Below are positions 44,701-57,056 of a stretch of 60,529 nt of DNA, piece after piece; positions within the stretch are counted from its first letter, which is position 1; each line of letters begins with the position of its first letter. The position numbers and the translations under genes are program-made. The stretch comes from Mnemiopsis leidyi. Lineage: Eukaryota; Ctenophora; Tentaculata; Lobata; Bolinopsidae. The stretch spans positions 41,406 through 101,934 of the forward strand of contig JH155322.1 of the NCBI GenBank assembly GCA_000226015.1. Direction: 5' to 3'. The notes under the pieces were generated by a model that was given only the letters and a program-made list of their open reading frames with translations, searched no databases and had not been told where the DNA came from.

Positions 44701-47700
44701 CCATTTTCGATTTAAGACATATATTACAGGTTCCCAGACTTGAGCTGAATGTACGACCTGTAACCTTGAAAGCTTTTCATTAACAAAACTGAAACAGTAG
44801 TAGTTCTATTCTACACGCCAATTCTTGTATACGATGTATAAGTATACTGTATGGGCTGCAATTCATTCTTGTTTCGTGTGTACGCCCGATGTTTAACCTT
44901 CTTAAGAATTTTGTCATGTTTCAAGTAATTCTGAAGAAGCGGCAGTCACACGGCACAGGGGATTTATATCGAGAGCATGGTTGGTCTCTGCAGTTTACAT
45001 AGAATCAGGACTGAAGAGAAGGCTACTGAAGACACCTATTTTGTGTACATTAGGTTAAAGAGAAGGCTACTGAAGAAACCTATTTTGTGTACATTAGGTT
45101 AAAGAGAAGGCTACTGAAGACACCTATTTTGTGTACATTAGGTTAAAGAGCGCCAATAACATTTTCTAAAGTGCAGACTGAAAGGTTCCACTTTCACTGA
45201 ACGTATCAATTAGGCAGGATACTGTTAAGTCACGGTTTTTACGCAATTTTAAGGTTCTTCATTCCTTACAATATAAATCATTGTAACCAGTAACGCCTAT
45301 ATTTGTTTACTAAGAGCGGAAACTCTTTTTGACGATGACTCATGATTACGACAGATTATTTAAGTTTGAGAAAAGAACAGCATGCATGAAATAATCAAAC
45401 TCAACACAGGAGCGGTCAAACTAACGTCTGGTTACATAGTCGATCATAAACTCACACTTTAAATCAGTACATGATTCCTCAAATTCTTCAAATTCCCACA
45501 ATGTCTCAGAATATGAGACGGTATACAGACTCCAGGTATGTATGGAATGGTATTTGGTATGGCTTGGTATTTGGTATGGATTGTCAAAACACTCTTCCAA
45601 CTAGACCACACATCCATGCTGGGATCTAAGGGACAAGGGCGATCTAGGAGAAATTCCACCTTGTAATTAGTTTTTCTAGGAATTCGGAGATCTTCTAACG
45701 GAGTAATGTACCTCATATATCACTGTAGAACTTGTTGGAAATACACAGTAGATACGTGGTTTTTCCAGACGAGGATCACAAAATGCTGCTCAAATTTCAA
45801 CGGGATTTTAGCGGGATTCCAGTCAAACACTGATTCACTGTCCAGTCTGAAAGGGTGTTGAGTCCCATAGAATATAGCTTCTTATCAACACTTGCCATCA
45901 AGCTCCCAATTAGATTTCACTGTCTTCAGGCATCAAGTGATGTAACCAATTTTCAGGAACTACAACAGCTCATCTCCATCAGGCTGAGACTTCTGGTTTA
46001 GGCTGAGACTTCGGAATTTGCAACTCAGCTCAGTATATCACTGTTTACAAAGCAGGTGCAATTTATCACGTGTTCACGACGTGATGTAACGACACAACAA
46101 AGAAGAAATGCTGTTCTGTGCCTAGAACATTCGTCCAATATGTTCAGTGTCATATATTACTGTAGGTATATGTATAAATTGTAAGCTGTACAACCGTCAA
46201 TGTAACAGAAATATTCGGCAGTCTGACAGGAGACACCTGTTTGTTTGTGTTAGTGGTAAATTGGTAAGACTCAAGAACATTTGCAATAAATTGACTTGTG
46301 GTAATAGCATAGAGGAAAGGTAACAGCGTAGATCTATAAAATCCTGCTACAAGGGACACTTACGAAATACAAAACATATATGTTACAATCTTATCTACAT
46401 ATCAGTCAATCTGAACTACATATTTGTCATACCCAACTAAATATCTGTAAAACTAAATTACATATCTGTCAAAGCAAACTACATATCTGTCAAAGCAAAC
46501 TACATATCTATTTACCTCCTAATGTTGAAGATATAATTTTAATTTCCATACAATCCATCGCCTGTCCGACTGTTTTGGGAAAATTTTCATTCAGTTTACA
46601 TAACTATCAAACCAAACTACATATCTGTCAAACTAAACTACATATCTGTCAAACTAAACTAAATATCTGTCAAAATAAACTAAATATCCGTCAAACTAAA
46701 CTACACATCTATCAAACTAAACTACATATCTTTTAAACTCAACTAAATATCCGTCAAACTAAACTACACATCCGTCAAAGTAAACTACACATCTGTCAAA
46801 ATAAACTAAATATCCGTCAAACTAAACTACACATCTGTCAAACTAAACTACATATCTGTCATACTAAACTACATATCTGTCATACTAAACTATGTACATA
46901 TAGTCAACCTGTGGTAAAAGACCCAGCTCCTGAATAATCCTAAAAAGAGCCATTTTAAGGCCGCCACACCTGGTCTTGATAGCTTACATAGCTGTAACTG
47001 TACCGGGAGAATATTCAAAAAATGCATTATTATGCATAACTGTGATTCAGATACAAAATTATTTGCCATTGTATAGTAAAATGCATATGTGTTGCTTCCG
47101 AAACCTTCATTATGCAAAGAAACAAAGCATTTTCTAAATCTCACGCTTTTCATATGTTTCTTATTACCTAAAAATCAAGTGAACTAAAGGAGAGTTCTAC
47201 TTAAATGAGTAATAGTTATTGAATGATGAAATCCCAATATCTGACACATGGTGAGTTGTCACATGACAAACTCTTCCAAATCCTCTCGCTAGTTGGATAA
47301 TCATATCGTTGTGCATGCAGGAGTTACTACAAAGCAAGCTCAATGTTCACCTTGCTCGAACTGCTTTGCAACTTGAAACGGTAAAATGGTGTGTAGTGTG
47401 TACTAGTAAACTTCCCGGGATTCAGTAAACACTTTGTTCATTAATCCAGTCAACCACAACTTAGCCACACCCATATAGTTAGTGTCATTGATAGAAAATG
47501 GAAACTCATGGGTTGGAAGTTAATTAGTTTGTCAGATGATACATCACTTTAACCATAGAAAATGAGAAGCACAAAAGATAAAACCGGAGCGTGAAAGTGC
47601 TGGAAGGATTGTGGCTCTGCTGGTTCATCCGGGCCTATTTCCTGACAACCACCGTTTCAAAACGTTTCTTAACTATTTGTCTCAAGCAAAAATTTTAGAA

Positions 47701-50700
47701 TGGAAAACTGGTAGAATAATAATTCGTAATTTCTCAGATGGATAAATTGTTTGTAACGAATATGTCAAGTTTTAAAGACATCATTGAGAAACTGTGACGT
47801 GACATTTGGTGTATCAACTTAATATGATGTGTTCGATGTTCCAACTTGAGTAAACTTGATAAATAAATACTTGATGTATACTTGATGTATATTTGATGTA
47901 TATACAACTTGAGTAATCTTGATGTATATTTGATTTATACTTGACGTATATTTGATGTATACTTGATGTATATTTGATGTATATTTGATGTATACTTGAT
48001 GTATATTTGATGTATATACAACTTGAGTAATCTTGATGTATATTTGATTTATACTTGATGTATACTTGATGTATATACAACTTAAGTATAATTGACGTAT
48101 ATTTAATGTATATTTGATGTAACAATCTTTTTACTCTTTCTTATTTACATTTTGCGACTAGAATGTCAAATTCTAATCTAAATGACGCCTAAAGCTGGAT
48201 CCCCAGAATGTAGGTGATTACAACATCCAACTTTTGTCACGCTAGAAACTACCCGAAAATTGCAGAAATAGCCTTATTGAAACTGCAATTAGGAGTTTTA
48301 TCAGAATATTCAAATAAACCTAATTATTAATTAATGTTAATTGTTAAGTTTGGATACTAACAAATCACTCATTATTTTGGTTACTTGTGACATTGTGAAA
48401 AACAGAAATTTAGAAAATAAATTTTCTGAACTTTAACCCTTCAAATCTCATTTCTCATAAGTGTCTTGACATTGTGGGACCTGTATTGCTGATTTTTCTT
48501 TTTTTTTCGACAAAAGAATGCTCACCTCTTCGACATTTAATTATATGAAAGGACTGCGAGAAACATTATTCCAAACTGGGTAATTGATGCACAAAAAGTG
48601 TCGGCAGGGCCACAGTTATTCTGTTCAACCTACGAGCTGGCAATTTCAGGAACTCTCGGCATCAATATTTTAAGACAGAAATTTCGATCCACAAATTATG
48701 ATCAATTATCAACTTATCGGCACATACACTGAGAGCAGCAGAGCACGTTATCAACATCGAATTTGCAAGACACAATAATTATATAATAACATTCCTTTTT
48801 ACATTCAACAACATAAATATAAGGGTTCCCATCGAAACATTATTGAGCTATAATACATTGGAATCCAATTTCATGGATCTAAACTCAATTTTATCGATGG
48901 AGGCACATTTTTCTGTATAAACAGTATTTACGGCAGAGCTGCTGCTGAAAAAGGAATCTTTACCAATGAAATGCTACCAGCTACACACAATGATATACTC
49001 TGAAAGTGGACTGAAAATTTAACTAATAATAACAACCCATGGCTGATGAGGTAAGTTGCAGATTTGCTGATTGTCAGTTAACAATTTAACTCTACATTTA
49101 AACAAACAGAAGGTAAAGTATTTTTAAGAGAGACTGGGTCTGAAAGTATGGCCCACAAGAGGGTAACGCTAAATGGTGTTTTGCCTGTCTCTAGGGTAAG
49201 GGGTGAAGGTTGAGTTTAATGTAGTCGACTCATTGGTTCTGCAGCCACAAAACTTGGCCGCATGTGCACACAACTTATAGTAGCCACACAATTGTGCATA
49301 TTATTGATTTTTTGTAAACAAAATAAATGTTTAAGTCTTGAATTGGTGATATTCCTAATGCCACCGCACCGTTACAGTTTGTTCATGCCAAGAAGACACT
49401 TGAATTTCAATGTGTACCATTATTTTGAGGATACATTTGCATTGTCCTTTTTCAAGAAGAATAATTTTCCAATTTTAGCAGACAGAACAGGTCGAGCTGA
49501 GTAATACACAACGTTTTTCACTAGGACAGACAATTCTGTTATGAAAGAATCATTTAATTTAAGACTATTCTAGTCGGTTAACGTGATCATATTAACAAGA
49601 ACTTACCGAGTGTTTGTAAAATGATGGTCTCAAATCTCACTAAGTCCTCTACTTCTTTCTTGTATTCCTGACAGGGAATTACTCTTCAGAAATTACATGA
49701 CGGTGAAACACTTGTACATCATTAAGCCTAGTTATAAATACAAAGGATGTAATTTAACACTTGTTTGTCATCGTTAAGGTTAAAAAAGGTTCACTTCAAA
49801 TTACAAAAGCGAATCATAAAACTCGAATCAGTCAAAATCTAAAATATAAGTCACATAGTTGTCCACATAAAAGGGGAAGTCAAATAAAAAACATAAAAAA
49901 TATCAAATACAAACTTTAACCAATTCTCTAATCACAGTACCTCACTGTTAGTGTCAAGACGGCGATTAGCCCGAGGATTTCCGGGATTGCCACTATTTAA
50001 GATGAAATGAGCTGTGTTGATGACAGTTTCTAATCTTCTGGGTTGCTCCTCGACCTTCGCCGACAGAAATATGCATGCTCTGGCTATGTTCTGAAATATA
50101 GTTCCTGGTAAAAATGTGTAGGAATTGTCACAACTTTATTTAATTTGATCCCAACTATCATGTCCCTAAATAAGAACCCTGATATGTTACCAACGAATCG
50201 CCAACAACTGATCAAGCAAGAAGATATCTCACAGCATTCGAAATGGAACTCACGTTTCTATGGAAGACTGTAAAGGAATGGCAAGTAAAAAATCTGTGCA
50301 TGTAAACTATAGCAGTGTTGATACATAGCTGGTTCCTGAGAATAATTGATTGTTGGACATTTACAAAAACAACATGACGCAGGCGCTTGAACCGTCAAGA
50401 AACAGAGTAAACTTTAGAATGGATTCATAGTTTACAATCATGAGGATTTCGTTGTACAAAATGTAGGCGGTTGACGCTTGGGGTAAGTAATCCTGATCAT
50501 TGTTGAGCAGCCGATCGCGGCTTGAGGTGGGAATCGAAGTGTGAATGATGAAAATTAAAGATTGTTCCTCACGTAAGTTTTCTGATGTGAATGGGACTCA
50601 CACGTTCAACTTTTGTCCCATTTCTTGGATGAATAAGGCAGCATGTTGTCTGTAGCTTGTTTCCTTGGCAGTTGATATCTGACCGGTCTTGTAGGAAGGG

Positions 50701-50783
50701 CTGTTGATGATTTGCTCCTTCGTGAAATACCACCTATCCGTGTTATGAATGCCAATATTCGAGTTAGCTGACGGCGTCGTCAT
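41771..50783 (-). CDS. Cyclin T, regulatory subunit of P-TEFb
   Basis: Cyclin T pairs with CDK9 in the nucleus to release paused RNA polymerase II. Ten exons: 50783-50604, 50492 to about 50410, 50090-49941, 49667-49607, 44022-43960, 43723-43545, 43418-43346, 43184-43117, 42985-42896 and 42742-41771. Apart from the 3' edge of exon 2, which has no clean GT in phase, all junctions agree. Diagnostic sequence: [70 protein letters not shown], and D-W-W-E-L-L. Both cyclin folds are complete. The tail has a His-rich part, six K-S-S-P repeats (about 42325-42515), three I/V-K-T-E-P/I-K-x-E motifs (sumoylation-like) and a run of 13 Pro. Total is about 640 residues. Intron 4 (5.6 kb) holds three minisatellites. 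Confidence 0.93.
45015..45146. repeat. 44-bp tandem repeat, three units
   Basis: Three nearly identical units beginning AGAGAAGGCTACTGAAGA and ending ATTAGGTTAA in cyclin T intron 4. Confidence 0.95.
46385..46900. repeat. 21-bp minisatellite in cyclin T intron 4
   Basis: About twenty units around CTACATATCTGTCAAACTAA in two blocks (to about 46515, and from about 46605). The period is a multiple of three, so an open frame with a repeated Q-T-K-L-H-I-C runs through it; I treat that frame as a by-product. Confidence 0.9.
47855..48121. repeat. 11-bp minisatellite with higher-order period
   Basis: Units of TTGATGTATAY in cyclin T intron 4. A longer phrase (TATACAACTTGAGTAATCTTG) recurs about 118 bp apart, indicating higher-order duplication. 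The minus-strand open frame is a repeat artefact. Confidence 0.9.
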
Positions 50784-53436
50784 AACATGAATGGACTGTC
50801 AAGTTAAAACAAAACAACAAACCCCAAAGAGGTCCAAAAAACGGCCATATTGGATTTCACATCACATCGAGGCGGAGTGAAACCGCGCTCGTTTCCAAAA
50901 GTGCGCGGCGCTTATGGTATACAATCTAGCCAGCTTGCAAATTGCAAGTGACCTTTAGAAAACACTTATTAAACTAGGTCACAAATTGCTTGTTATTTAT
51001 CAAATTTACATTAAATAATCTAGTTTTCAACCAATATCTATGTATAATTTTATATCACACAGTGCAGCACAAAACGCATCATTTTTGAAACATGTATTGC
51101 AAATACAGTGCGCGTCGCTTTTAGTATTTATTTTTATTTATAAACAAATTTGACATTCAACTACTTCAAATATAATATATATTTACATTATTAATTTCTT
51201 AAAACATTGGAAAACTTTTAAACGTTTTGTTGGGTTACTATAATTTATCAATTATTCGATTGTGCTGACCTGGCTGTGTGCCTGCACTTGTAAACAAGAT
51301 CATGACGCCGCGCATCCATTCTACAGTAGCCCAGAAAAGCGAGCTTGCAGTGGCATCCAAATTCAAAACTAGAATCGAGCGCTAAAGAAGTTTAAACGTG
51401 CTTCGCATTTGAACGTTCTATTGTTGAAACTCGCGGTTTCTAGTTTGAGGTTAAGTCTTTGAATGACGAATGTTTCGCGTTCGTTTGGCATGGGTGGCAG
51501 TAAATCTCATTGTGTAGTGTGTCACAGATAAGTTAATCGCTAAACTGATCAGGTGATTAATTGCATGGTTATCGAATAATCGTTCATCAATTTCAATTCA
51601 GTAGTTAAATCTCTTTTCCAATAATTTTGTATTTTGAATACGCCCACTTCTCAGTCATTGGGAGAAGATTATTTTCCTAGAAGTAGAAGTCTGCAAGTAG
51701 CATGTTGGTAATGTTGTGTACTGCATTCTGAAATTTTGAATCGAATTACATGAATTATAATCGTAGTATAAAATGAGTTAACCGTTTAGTTAGCGATAAA
51801 GATTGCTTGTTTACTGTTTAGAAAAGCAATAATTAAGCTGGTTGCTGTGTTTCAGTGGAGTAGCCTCTGTCTCAGACCGCACCATAATATTTTGCGGTCG
51901 ACCTAGGTAAGGAATAGTTGCTCGGTCAGTTCAGTAATTCCACTTCGAACAGAAGTTCCGCAGACCGCCAGACCGCTGACTCGTATACGGTAGAACTGAA
52001 GGATTTATGCGATCTCCTTGCTGATTTATTCAGCGTGATTTCCCATCATCGATAGTCTTGAGCTTACTTGGAAATCTGAATATTGCATACCTCGAAACAG
52101 TACCAGTGGCGTTTTCCGATTAAGTTTGAGGTTACCTACCGTCTTACGTGTTTTAGCCTCTACTTTAGCCAAAATTATCCTATTGTATTTGTAAGCTATT
52201 TGTTCGAATAGAAAGTTGGCATTTTTTCTCCAAATCCCGTCTCCAACAGACCGTGCAATGACGCACTTCAACTTGCATGTTTGCATTTATTGATGTAATT
52301 ATTAAACTTAGTTTCCGAGAAACTCGTAACTCGGACAGAGTTGCGCTGAACTTTTAACAGATAATCACCTGTTTGCTTTAAATATTGACTTTTAATTTCA
52401 TCTAGCTGTTCATGTTCAACATGCACTTGATGTCTGGCCAGTTCGATCGATGAAAAATTAACATCGTGTTCTAAATATTAAAAAAATGATGAAAATCATC
52501 TCCCTTTGAAGTGGTCATTAGATGTAAGCGATTCAGTATGCAGGATGTAAACTTAAGATCCAACTCAAGGATAGAGAAAGGAGGGATCACAAATCGTCTT
52601 AATCACGTGATTACGTTGCTCAATGTCGTTAAGCCGTATTACAAAAAAATTTATGGCCCTTCTCCAAATACAAATTTCTCTATCTTGTGTTGGAATTCAG
52701 TAACTGAATTACAAATAAACATTTATCTATCTTGTGTTGGAATTCAGTAACTCATTAATTCTCGCCTTACCGATTCTCGATAAGAAAGGGTCACCGAATT
52801 TACAATCATGTGACTCTGAGTGATCAGAAATTATATGCGACTGTCCAACGAAGAATATCACACGATTTGTGACCTTAACCCAGATTCCTGTTTTCTACTA
52901 GTAAAGTAAAAAATTCAAAAAGGCACGTTAATCTGTTGGTTATATTGTAAACGTTACTTAAAACTCTACTGTCGTTTTTCTCAGTTGATTTAATTATTCT
53001 GACATTTGTGAGCAGAAGCGTTTATCGTAGACGCATAGAGTAGGAGAAAAATCTACATAATCTTGTTTTCTTTGCAAAGGTCAAATTCTATTGTTTTTTA
53101 TGAATTCTTCAAGTGCTTAGCCGCCAGAATTTGATTAAATCATCCAAGATTTTCTAACTGTTTTGTGTAGTTGTTGACAAACCTCCTAAGTCTGCACACT
53201 GACCCTAACAAGTTAATAAACAGAAAATCCGGACTAAAGTCAATAGATGTTTAATACGAGTTGCAATTAGTAAATCAGAATTCAGTAAGTCAGAAATCAC
53301 TTTAGAAACATTTCGCTCAAAAATCAACCCTTCAGAAAGACAGGCTTTAGGAGTGACCGTTAATTCACTTATCTGATTAAGTGCTAAATGGGTAAACTCA
53401 TTATGTATAAGAAGTAGCGACTTTGCTGTGTCAAAA
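50784..53436. other. Upstream region of cyclin T and spacer
   Basis: The first 150 bases include a GC-richer stretch (AGTGCGCGGCGC near 50900) that may be the cyclin T promoter. Further on, TCTATCTTGTGTTGGAATTC is repeated 47 bp apart (about 52679 and 52726). No gene recognised. Confidence 0.4.
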
Positions 53437-53616
53437 AGCACCACCCTCCCTCCCTACTCCAGGGGTCCAGAGAGCACCACCCTCCCTCCCGACTTCAGGG
53501 GTTCAGAGAGCACCACCCTCCCTCCCGACTTCAGGGGTTCAGAGAGCACCACCCTCCCTCCCTACTCCAGGGGTTCAGAGAGCACCACCCTCCCTCCCTA
53601 CTTTAGGGGTTCTAGC
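53437..53616. repeat. 36-bp minisatellite, five units
   Basis: Five units beginning AGCACCACCCTCCCTCC and ending GGGGTTCAGAG. The 36-bp period keeps two overlapping frames open, which I regard as artefacts. Confidence 0.95.
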
Positions 53617-54241
53617 TCGTGTTTGATTCGCGGGTGTTAATCAACTGAACAATCCCTGAAGTCTTATCATCCAAACTTGTCAACGGTAGAAACAGTACGA
53701 CACCGCAAATTTCATCCCAGCTGATTAATTGCCGTATTGAAATCAAAGTTGTATGATAACAAATGAATTGTCTAAGCGTCAGGGACAGATCTCTCTCATT
53801 GCAATATCTTGATTGTATCTGATTTGTTCAGGTTGAAAGTTATCACAATCCAGGTACAAAGCAGGGCAGATTCGTGGCGTGGCACCTGAGAATCTGAGAT
53901 CACAGATGTTATATCTGGTTTAAAACGGGTTTTAGGATTTCTCATTTTCGTAAAACATGAGACGTGTCCAGAACTTTTTGTTGATATTTTCGTTGCAATA
54001 TTTCAATATTTCATTTGCACCAGAGCTACAACTGTTACATAAACAATGAACATCAATTTAGAATGAGCCATATTCCTCCAGCCGCCGTTGATTCATTAGA
54101 AGATCTGTCACTTGCAATCGACTCAACGGCTTCCCAATTAATACAATCATTAATAAGTGGCCTAAATATCTGACAATCACTGTACATAGCAAACATTGAA
54201 CAACAAATTCCTCTCCAAGGAGCACGATTGACGAACACCGA
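53617..54241. other. Non-coding spacer
   Basis: Probably includes the 3' UTR of the RING gene. Nothing else recognised. Confidence 0.4.
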
Positions 54242-55033
54242 CTACAGGTAATCGTCACAATGGTTCGACAAGCAGGAGCAAGCCTGGCAGGGGGAGTCCT
54301 CTCGACACCGCTCTCCACGTGACGGTCCGATCTGCAGACTCAGAGCCAAGGCTTGGGCTACTTCTCTCGCTTCGTCAGGGTCTTCTATCTCTGCTAGAAT
54401 CATGTCCTGGTCCTTGGTCCAGTTGGAGGGTGATGGTGTCAGGTCCATGGGTCTCCCACAGTAAAACCCCCCTCTTCTTCCTTGCTTGGCAGTCCTACCG
54501 TCCCGGTTAACTAGAGTGTCCGGCAGTAGTGACCTCGCCTTTTTGTCCTCAATCATACACCTGCTGCAATTGCAGCCCCGTTTTGGACCACACCACCTCC
54601 CTGAACATTCTCCTTGGCAACAGTCACGTGACGTGTGGTGACTGTTGTCTGGCCCCAACTTCTGTCCACAGTAAAACTTTCCCGTTGTTCCGATGGTTGG
54701 GTACCGCTGTCGGTGGCGACCTTGTTCGTTCTGGTATTCGCCGCCGCCCGCCGGGGCGCTGTGTCTTCTCTGTCTATCTGTTTCACTTTCGTACCTGTTG
54801 TCGTGTATCTTATGTAGAACTCGCTCCACAAACTTGTTGTCATGACTACGCAGTTTGGCCCTGCAATACGGACACCCATTCTGATTCCCTCTGTTTGAAT
54901 GACGGATCTGATTGAAACATCCGCGACAAATAATTTGTCCGCAGCAGGCGGTTACTCGGGAATGGTTGACTGTCGGCTTTGGTAGCTCGTAACAAATGAT
55001 GCAGAGAAATTCTTCTTCAAGCTTTTCTTCCAT
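54242..55033 (-). CDS. RING-finger E3 ubiquitin ligase with Cys-rich modules and UIM-like helix
   Basis: 263 residues in one exon; a TAA codon directly precedes the ATG in frame, which fixes the start. A RING domain occupies residues about 11-60 (C-I-I-C, then A-C-C-G-Q-I-I-C-R-G-C, then C-P-Y-C-R), which would bind an E2 enzyme. Two related phrases follow, K-F-Y-C-G-Q-K-L-G and G-F-Y-C-G-R-P-M. Between them is a dense Cys segment (D-C-C-Q-G-E-C and R-G-C-N-C-S-R-C) that may bind zinc. Near the end D-P-D-E-A-R-E-V-A-Q-A-L-A-L-S-L-Q fits a ubiquitin-interacting motif (acidic start, central Ala, Ser near the end). The tail is again Cys-rich. I read it as a ligase that also binds ubiquitin chains, but the substrate is unknown. 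Confidence 0.8.
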   Translation of the reverse strand: MEEKLEEEFLCIICYELPKPTVNHSRVTACCGQIICRGCFNQIRHSNRGNQNGCPYCRAKLRSHDNKFVERVLHKIHDNRYESETDRQRRHSAPAGGGEYQNEQGRHRQRYPTIGTTGKFYCGQKLGPDNSHHTSRDCCQGECSGRWCGPKRGCNCSRCMIEDKKARSLLPDTLVNRDGRTAKQGRRGGFYCGRPMDLTPSPSNWTKDQDMILAEIEDPDEAREVAQALALSLQIGPSRGERCREDSPCQACSCLSNHCDDYL

Positions 55034-55410
55034 TTAACGATTTTAATCTTCCGTAAAGCAAACATTAACCATAAATAAAACAACTGTAAAACGACATCAT
55101 GCTTGCTTGGTCACTGGATCACTGATAGTATGCGACCAGCTACATCACGATGTTCTGACAGTTAAATTAGTTTTCAATCGGCTAGATAATTCTCAACTGA
55201 CAGTCAAAGTTTCCACACACGATCGGACATGAGGTTGCATGATTGGTCACGGTAAAGGAGGCCAAGGTTCATTAAAGTGTTCATTAATTCATCTCCGATG
55301 GGGATTCTACTGTTATAGCGTAGTGAGTCAAAAATGTTTCAAGATTTTGTGGTTTTTTTAGTCCTGACTTTGATCAGAGAAGCGACGCTGGTTTACAAAG
55401 GTTTACTTAC

Positions 55411-55556
55411 CCTCCTTCAAGCTGTGGTTCGACAGAATTTCCCCGTTGAGCAGCTCAACGACGGTCCTTGTCGTTATATTCGCACAGTTGCTGCCTTCTA
55501 GACAGTAACTTGGGTTGGGAGAGAAGTTACAGTCAGGATAACATGTTACCGGTTTT
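55411..55556 (-). CDS. Candidate Cys-rich exon
   Basis: Open minus-strand frame ending at donor GAGG|GTAAGT (55411). The translation has T-C-Y-P-D-C-N-F-S, S-Y-C-L-E-G-S-N-C and two N-x-T/S sites, as in an extracellular domain. Its acceptor and neighbouring exons were not found, and the RING gene downstream starts with its own ATG, so the parent gene is unknown. Confidence 0.4.
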
Positions 55557-56386
55557 GAGGTAGGTTTGAGAGCTTACTTAACTCTTCAATCAAGAATAGA
55601 AGATCGCAAAGTTTTAGTTTAAAGATCAGTCTGTATAACATCTGCTGTTTGAACACAAGTGCTCTGCATTAGATTACGCATCATCGGAAGTGTTCTCGAT
55701 GAAAAGGCTCGACAGAAAACACCAGGTCATTAAAAGTTGGATTGTCCCCTCAAAGACTATAATTCAAATGTCCACAAGTGTTTAACTCACTGCTTTCTTT
55801 AATAAAGTTATTGTAGTTTGTGTGATACGAACTATTTTGATATATCCAAGCTTAACGTTGGTGCTTTCGATGTGACAGATGGCTTGGGGCGAACTTTGGA
55901 TGAGTCATTCAGATATATTAAAGGCAAATTGACGATTTGACAGCTACGGGGCTTCGCCCTCATGTCACTTACAATCAGTACTGATGAATGGGAAGCAGCA
56001 AGCATTGTAGTTCAGTTCGCCAGCTAGTTCTGCTCTCAGTAAAGCAACGATCAATTAAAATGGACCGCAATTCCGATGCTGAAAGCTTTAAAGATATTCG
56101 TGAATCTTAAACTCGAAGTTTGCTTTTCTCTTTGATCGCGTCTGTTTTCGTCGTCTTGGTTAGTGGTTAGTCGGATTAGAACGTCTGAGATCCTAGAGCA
56201 ATTGTACGTGTTTCTGTAATTTCGCATCTCATTTTCCTTTGCTAACACGGTTAGAGGATGATGTGCTAATTTTGTAATTTCAGTCTGTTTTTTGTTAGAA
56301 GATGTAATATTTATGTGTTAAATAGACGTCCAAATTCTTAAGAAGTAGTCGGAAATATTTTCTATTACATGACAGTGTTCCCGCTT

Positions 56387-56480
56387 ATTTATTGGTCGTA
56401 ACTGGCTTATCATTGGTCGCTGTCCACTATGGGAAAATTTTCCGATTCCTCCCGAAGAATTCTGACGTCCACTATTGGAC
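56387..56480. promoter_or_regulatory. Cluster of inverted CCAAT boxes
   Basis: ATTGGTCG occurs twice about 22 bp apart, and ATTGGAC follows about 50 bp on. These are NF-Y-type sites on the minus strand about 0.6 kb before the start at 57057. Function is inferred only from the motif. Confidence 0.35.
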
Positions 56481-56869
56481 AGTAACTTAATGATTTTGCC
56501 ATCGCTTCCATAAATTAAAAATGGCTTGAGACAGAAGTGTTAGAAGTTAAATCAATGCTAACTTCGAACTTGGGTAACTAGCATTAATATACAGGACTAC
56601 CCAATATTATTACCTCAATTCTCAAGGAATGGAAGGATGACCACTAAACTACAAATTTAGCATCCGAGCGACCGTTACTAGTTTCCTAATGAAGCACCCT
56701 CCTTTTTCTAGACATGTCAACCAAACGCATCCGTATTTCGTTACGCGGCATTTATAGTTCATATTCCGGACAAAGTTCTTGACTATTATCCCTGCGGGTG
56801 ATTAGGTAGCTGCAGTTAGCGCTTCCACTACAGTCAATTTTATCTATAGATCTCAGTTCTTACAATAAC

Positions 56870-56976
56870 TGTGTCAGTAGGTACCCTGCCTGTGTCAGTA
56901 GGTACCCTGCCTGTGTCAGTAGGTACCCTGCCTGTGTCAGTAGGTACCCTGCCTGTGTCAGTAGGTACCCTGCCTT
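56870..56976. repeat. 21-bp minisatellite, five units
   Basis: Five units of TGTCAGTAGGTACCCTGCC plus linking bases. The period keeps the frame of the following gene open, with a repeated V-S-V-G-T-L-P. Confidence 0.95.
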
Positions 56977-57056
56977 TTCCTTTAGCCTCCCACTTAGCAG
57001 CTCGCCCCTATCTTGCACACTTCCCCGCCTTTCTTCCCTCCACCAGTAAACCAGCA

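Larger units (their letters stand above)
55034..56869. other. Spacer with CCAAT-type boxes
   Basis: Contains a candidate minus-strand exon (55411-55556). Inverted CCAAT boxes occur at about 55240 (GATTGGTCAC, upstream of the RING gene) and as a cluster at 56390-56475 (ATTGGTCG twice, then ATTGGAC), upstream of the gene at 57057. No other gene recognised. Confidence 0.4.

Noticed and set aside
46380-46736. 118-residue protein with Q-T-K-L-H-I-C repeats
   Set aside because: It is the plain translation of a 21-bp minisatellite inside a cyclin T intron.
53437-53616. CRISPR array
   Set aside because: This and the other arrays are head-to-tail repeats without unique spacers, in an animal genome.
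53423-53640. Pro-rich repeat proteins in two frames
   Set aside because: Both frames follow from a 36-bp tandem array; no start context, splice site or domain.
54529-54915. 128-residue plus-strand ORF
   Set aside because: It is antisense to the RING gene.
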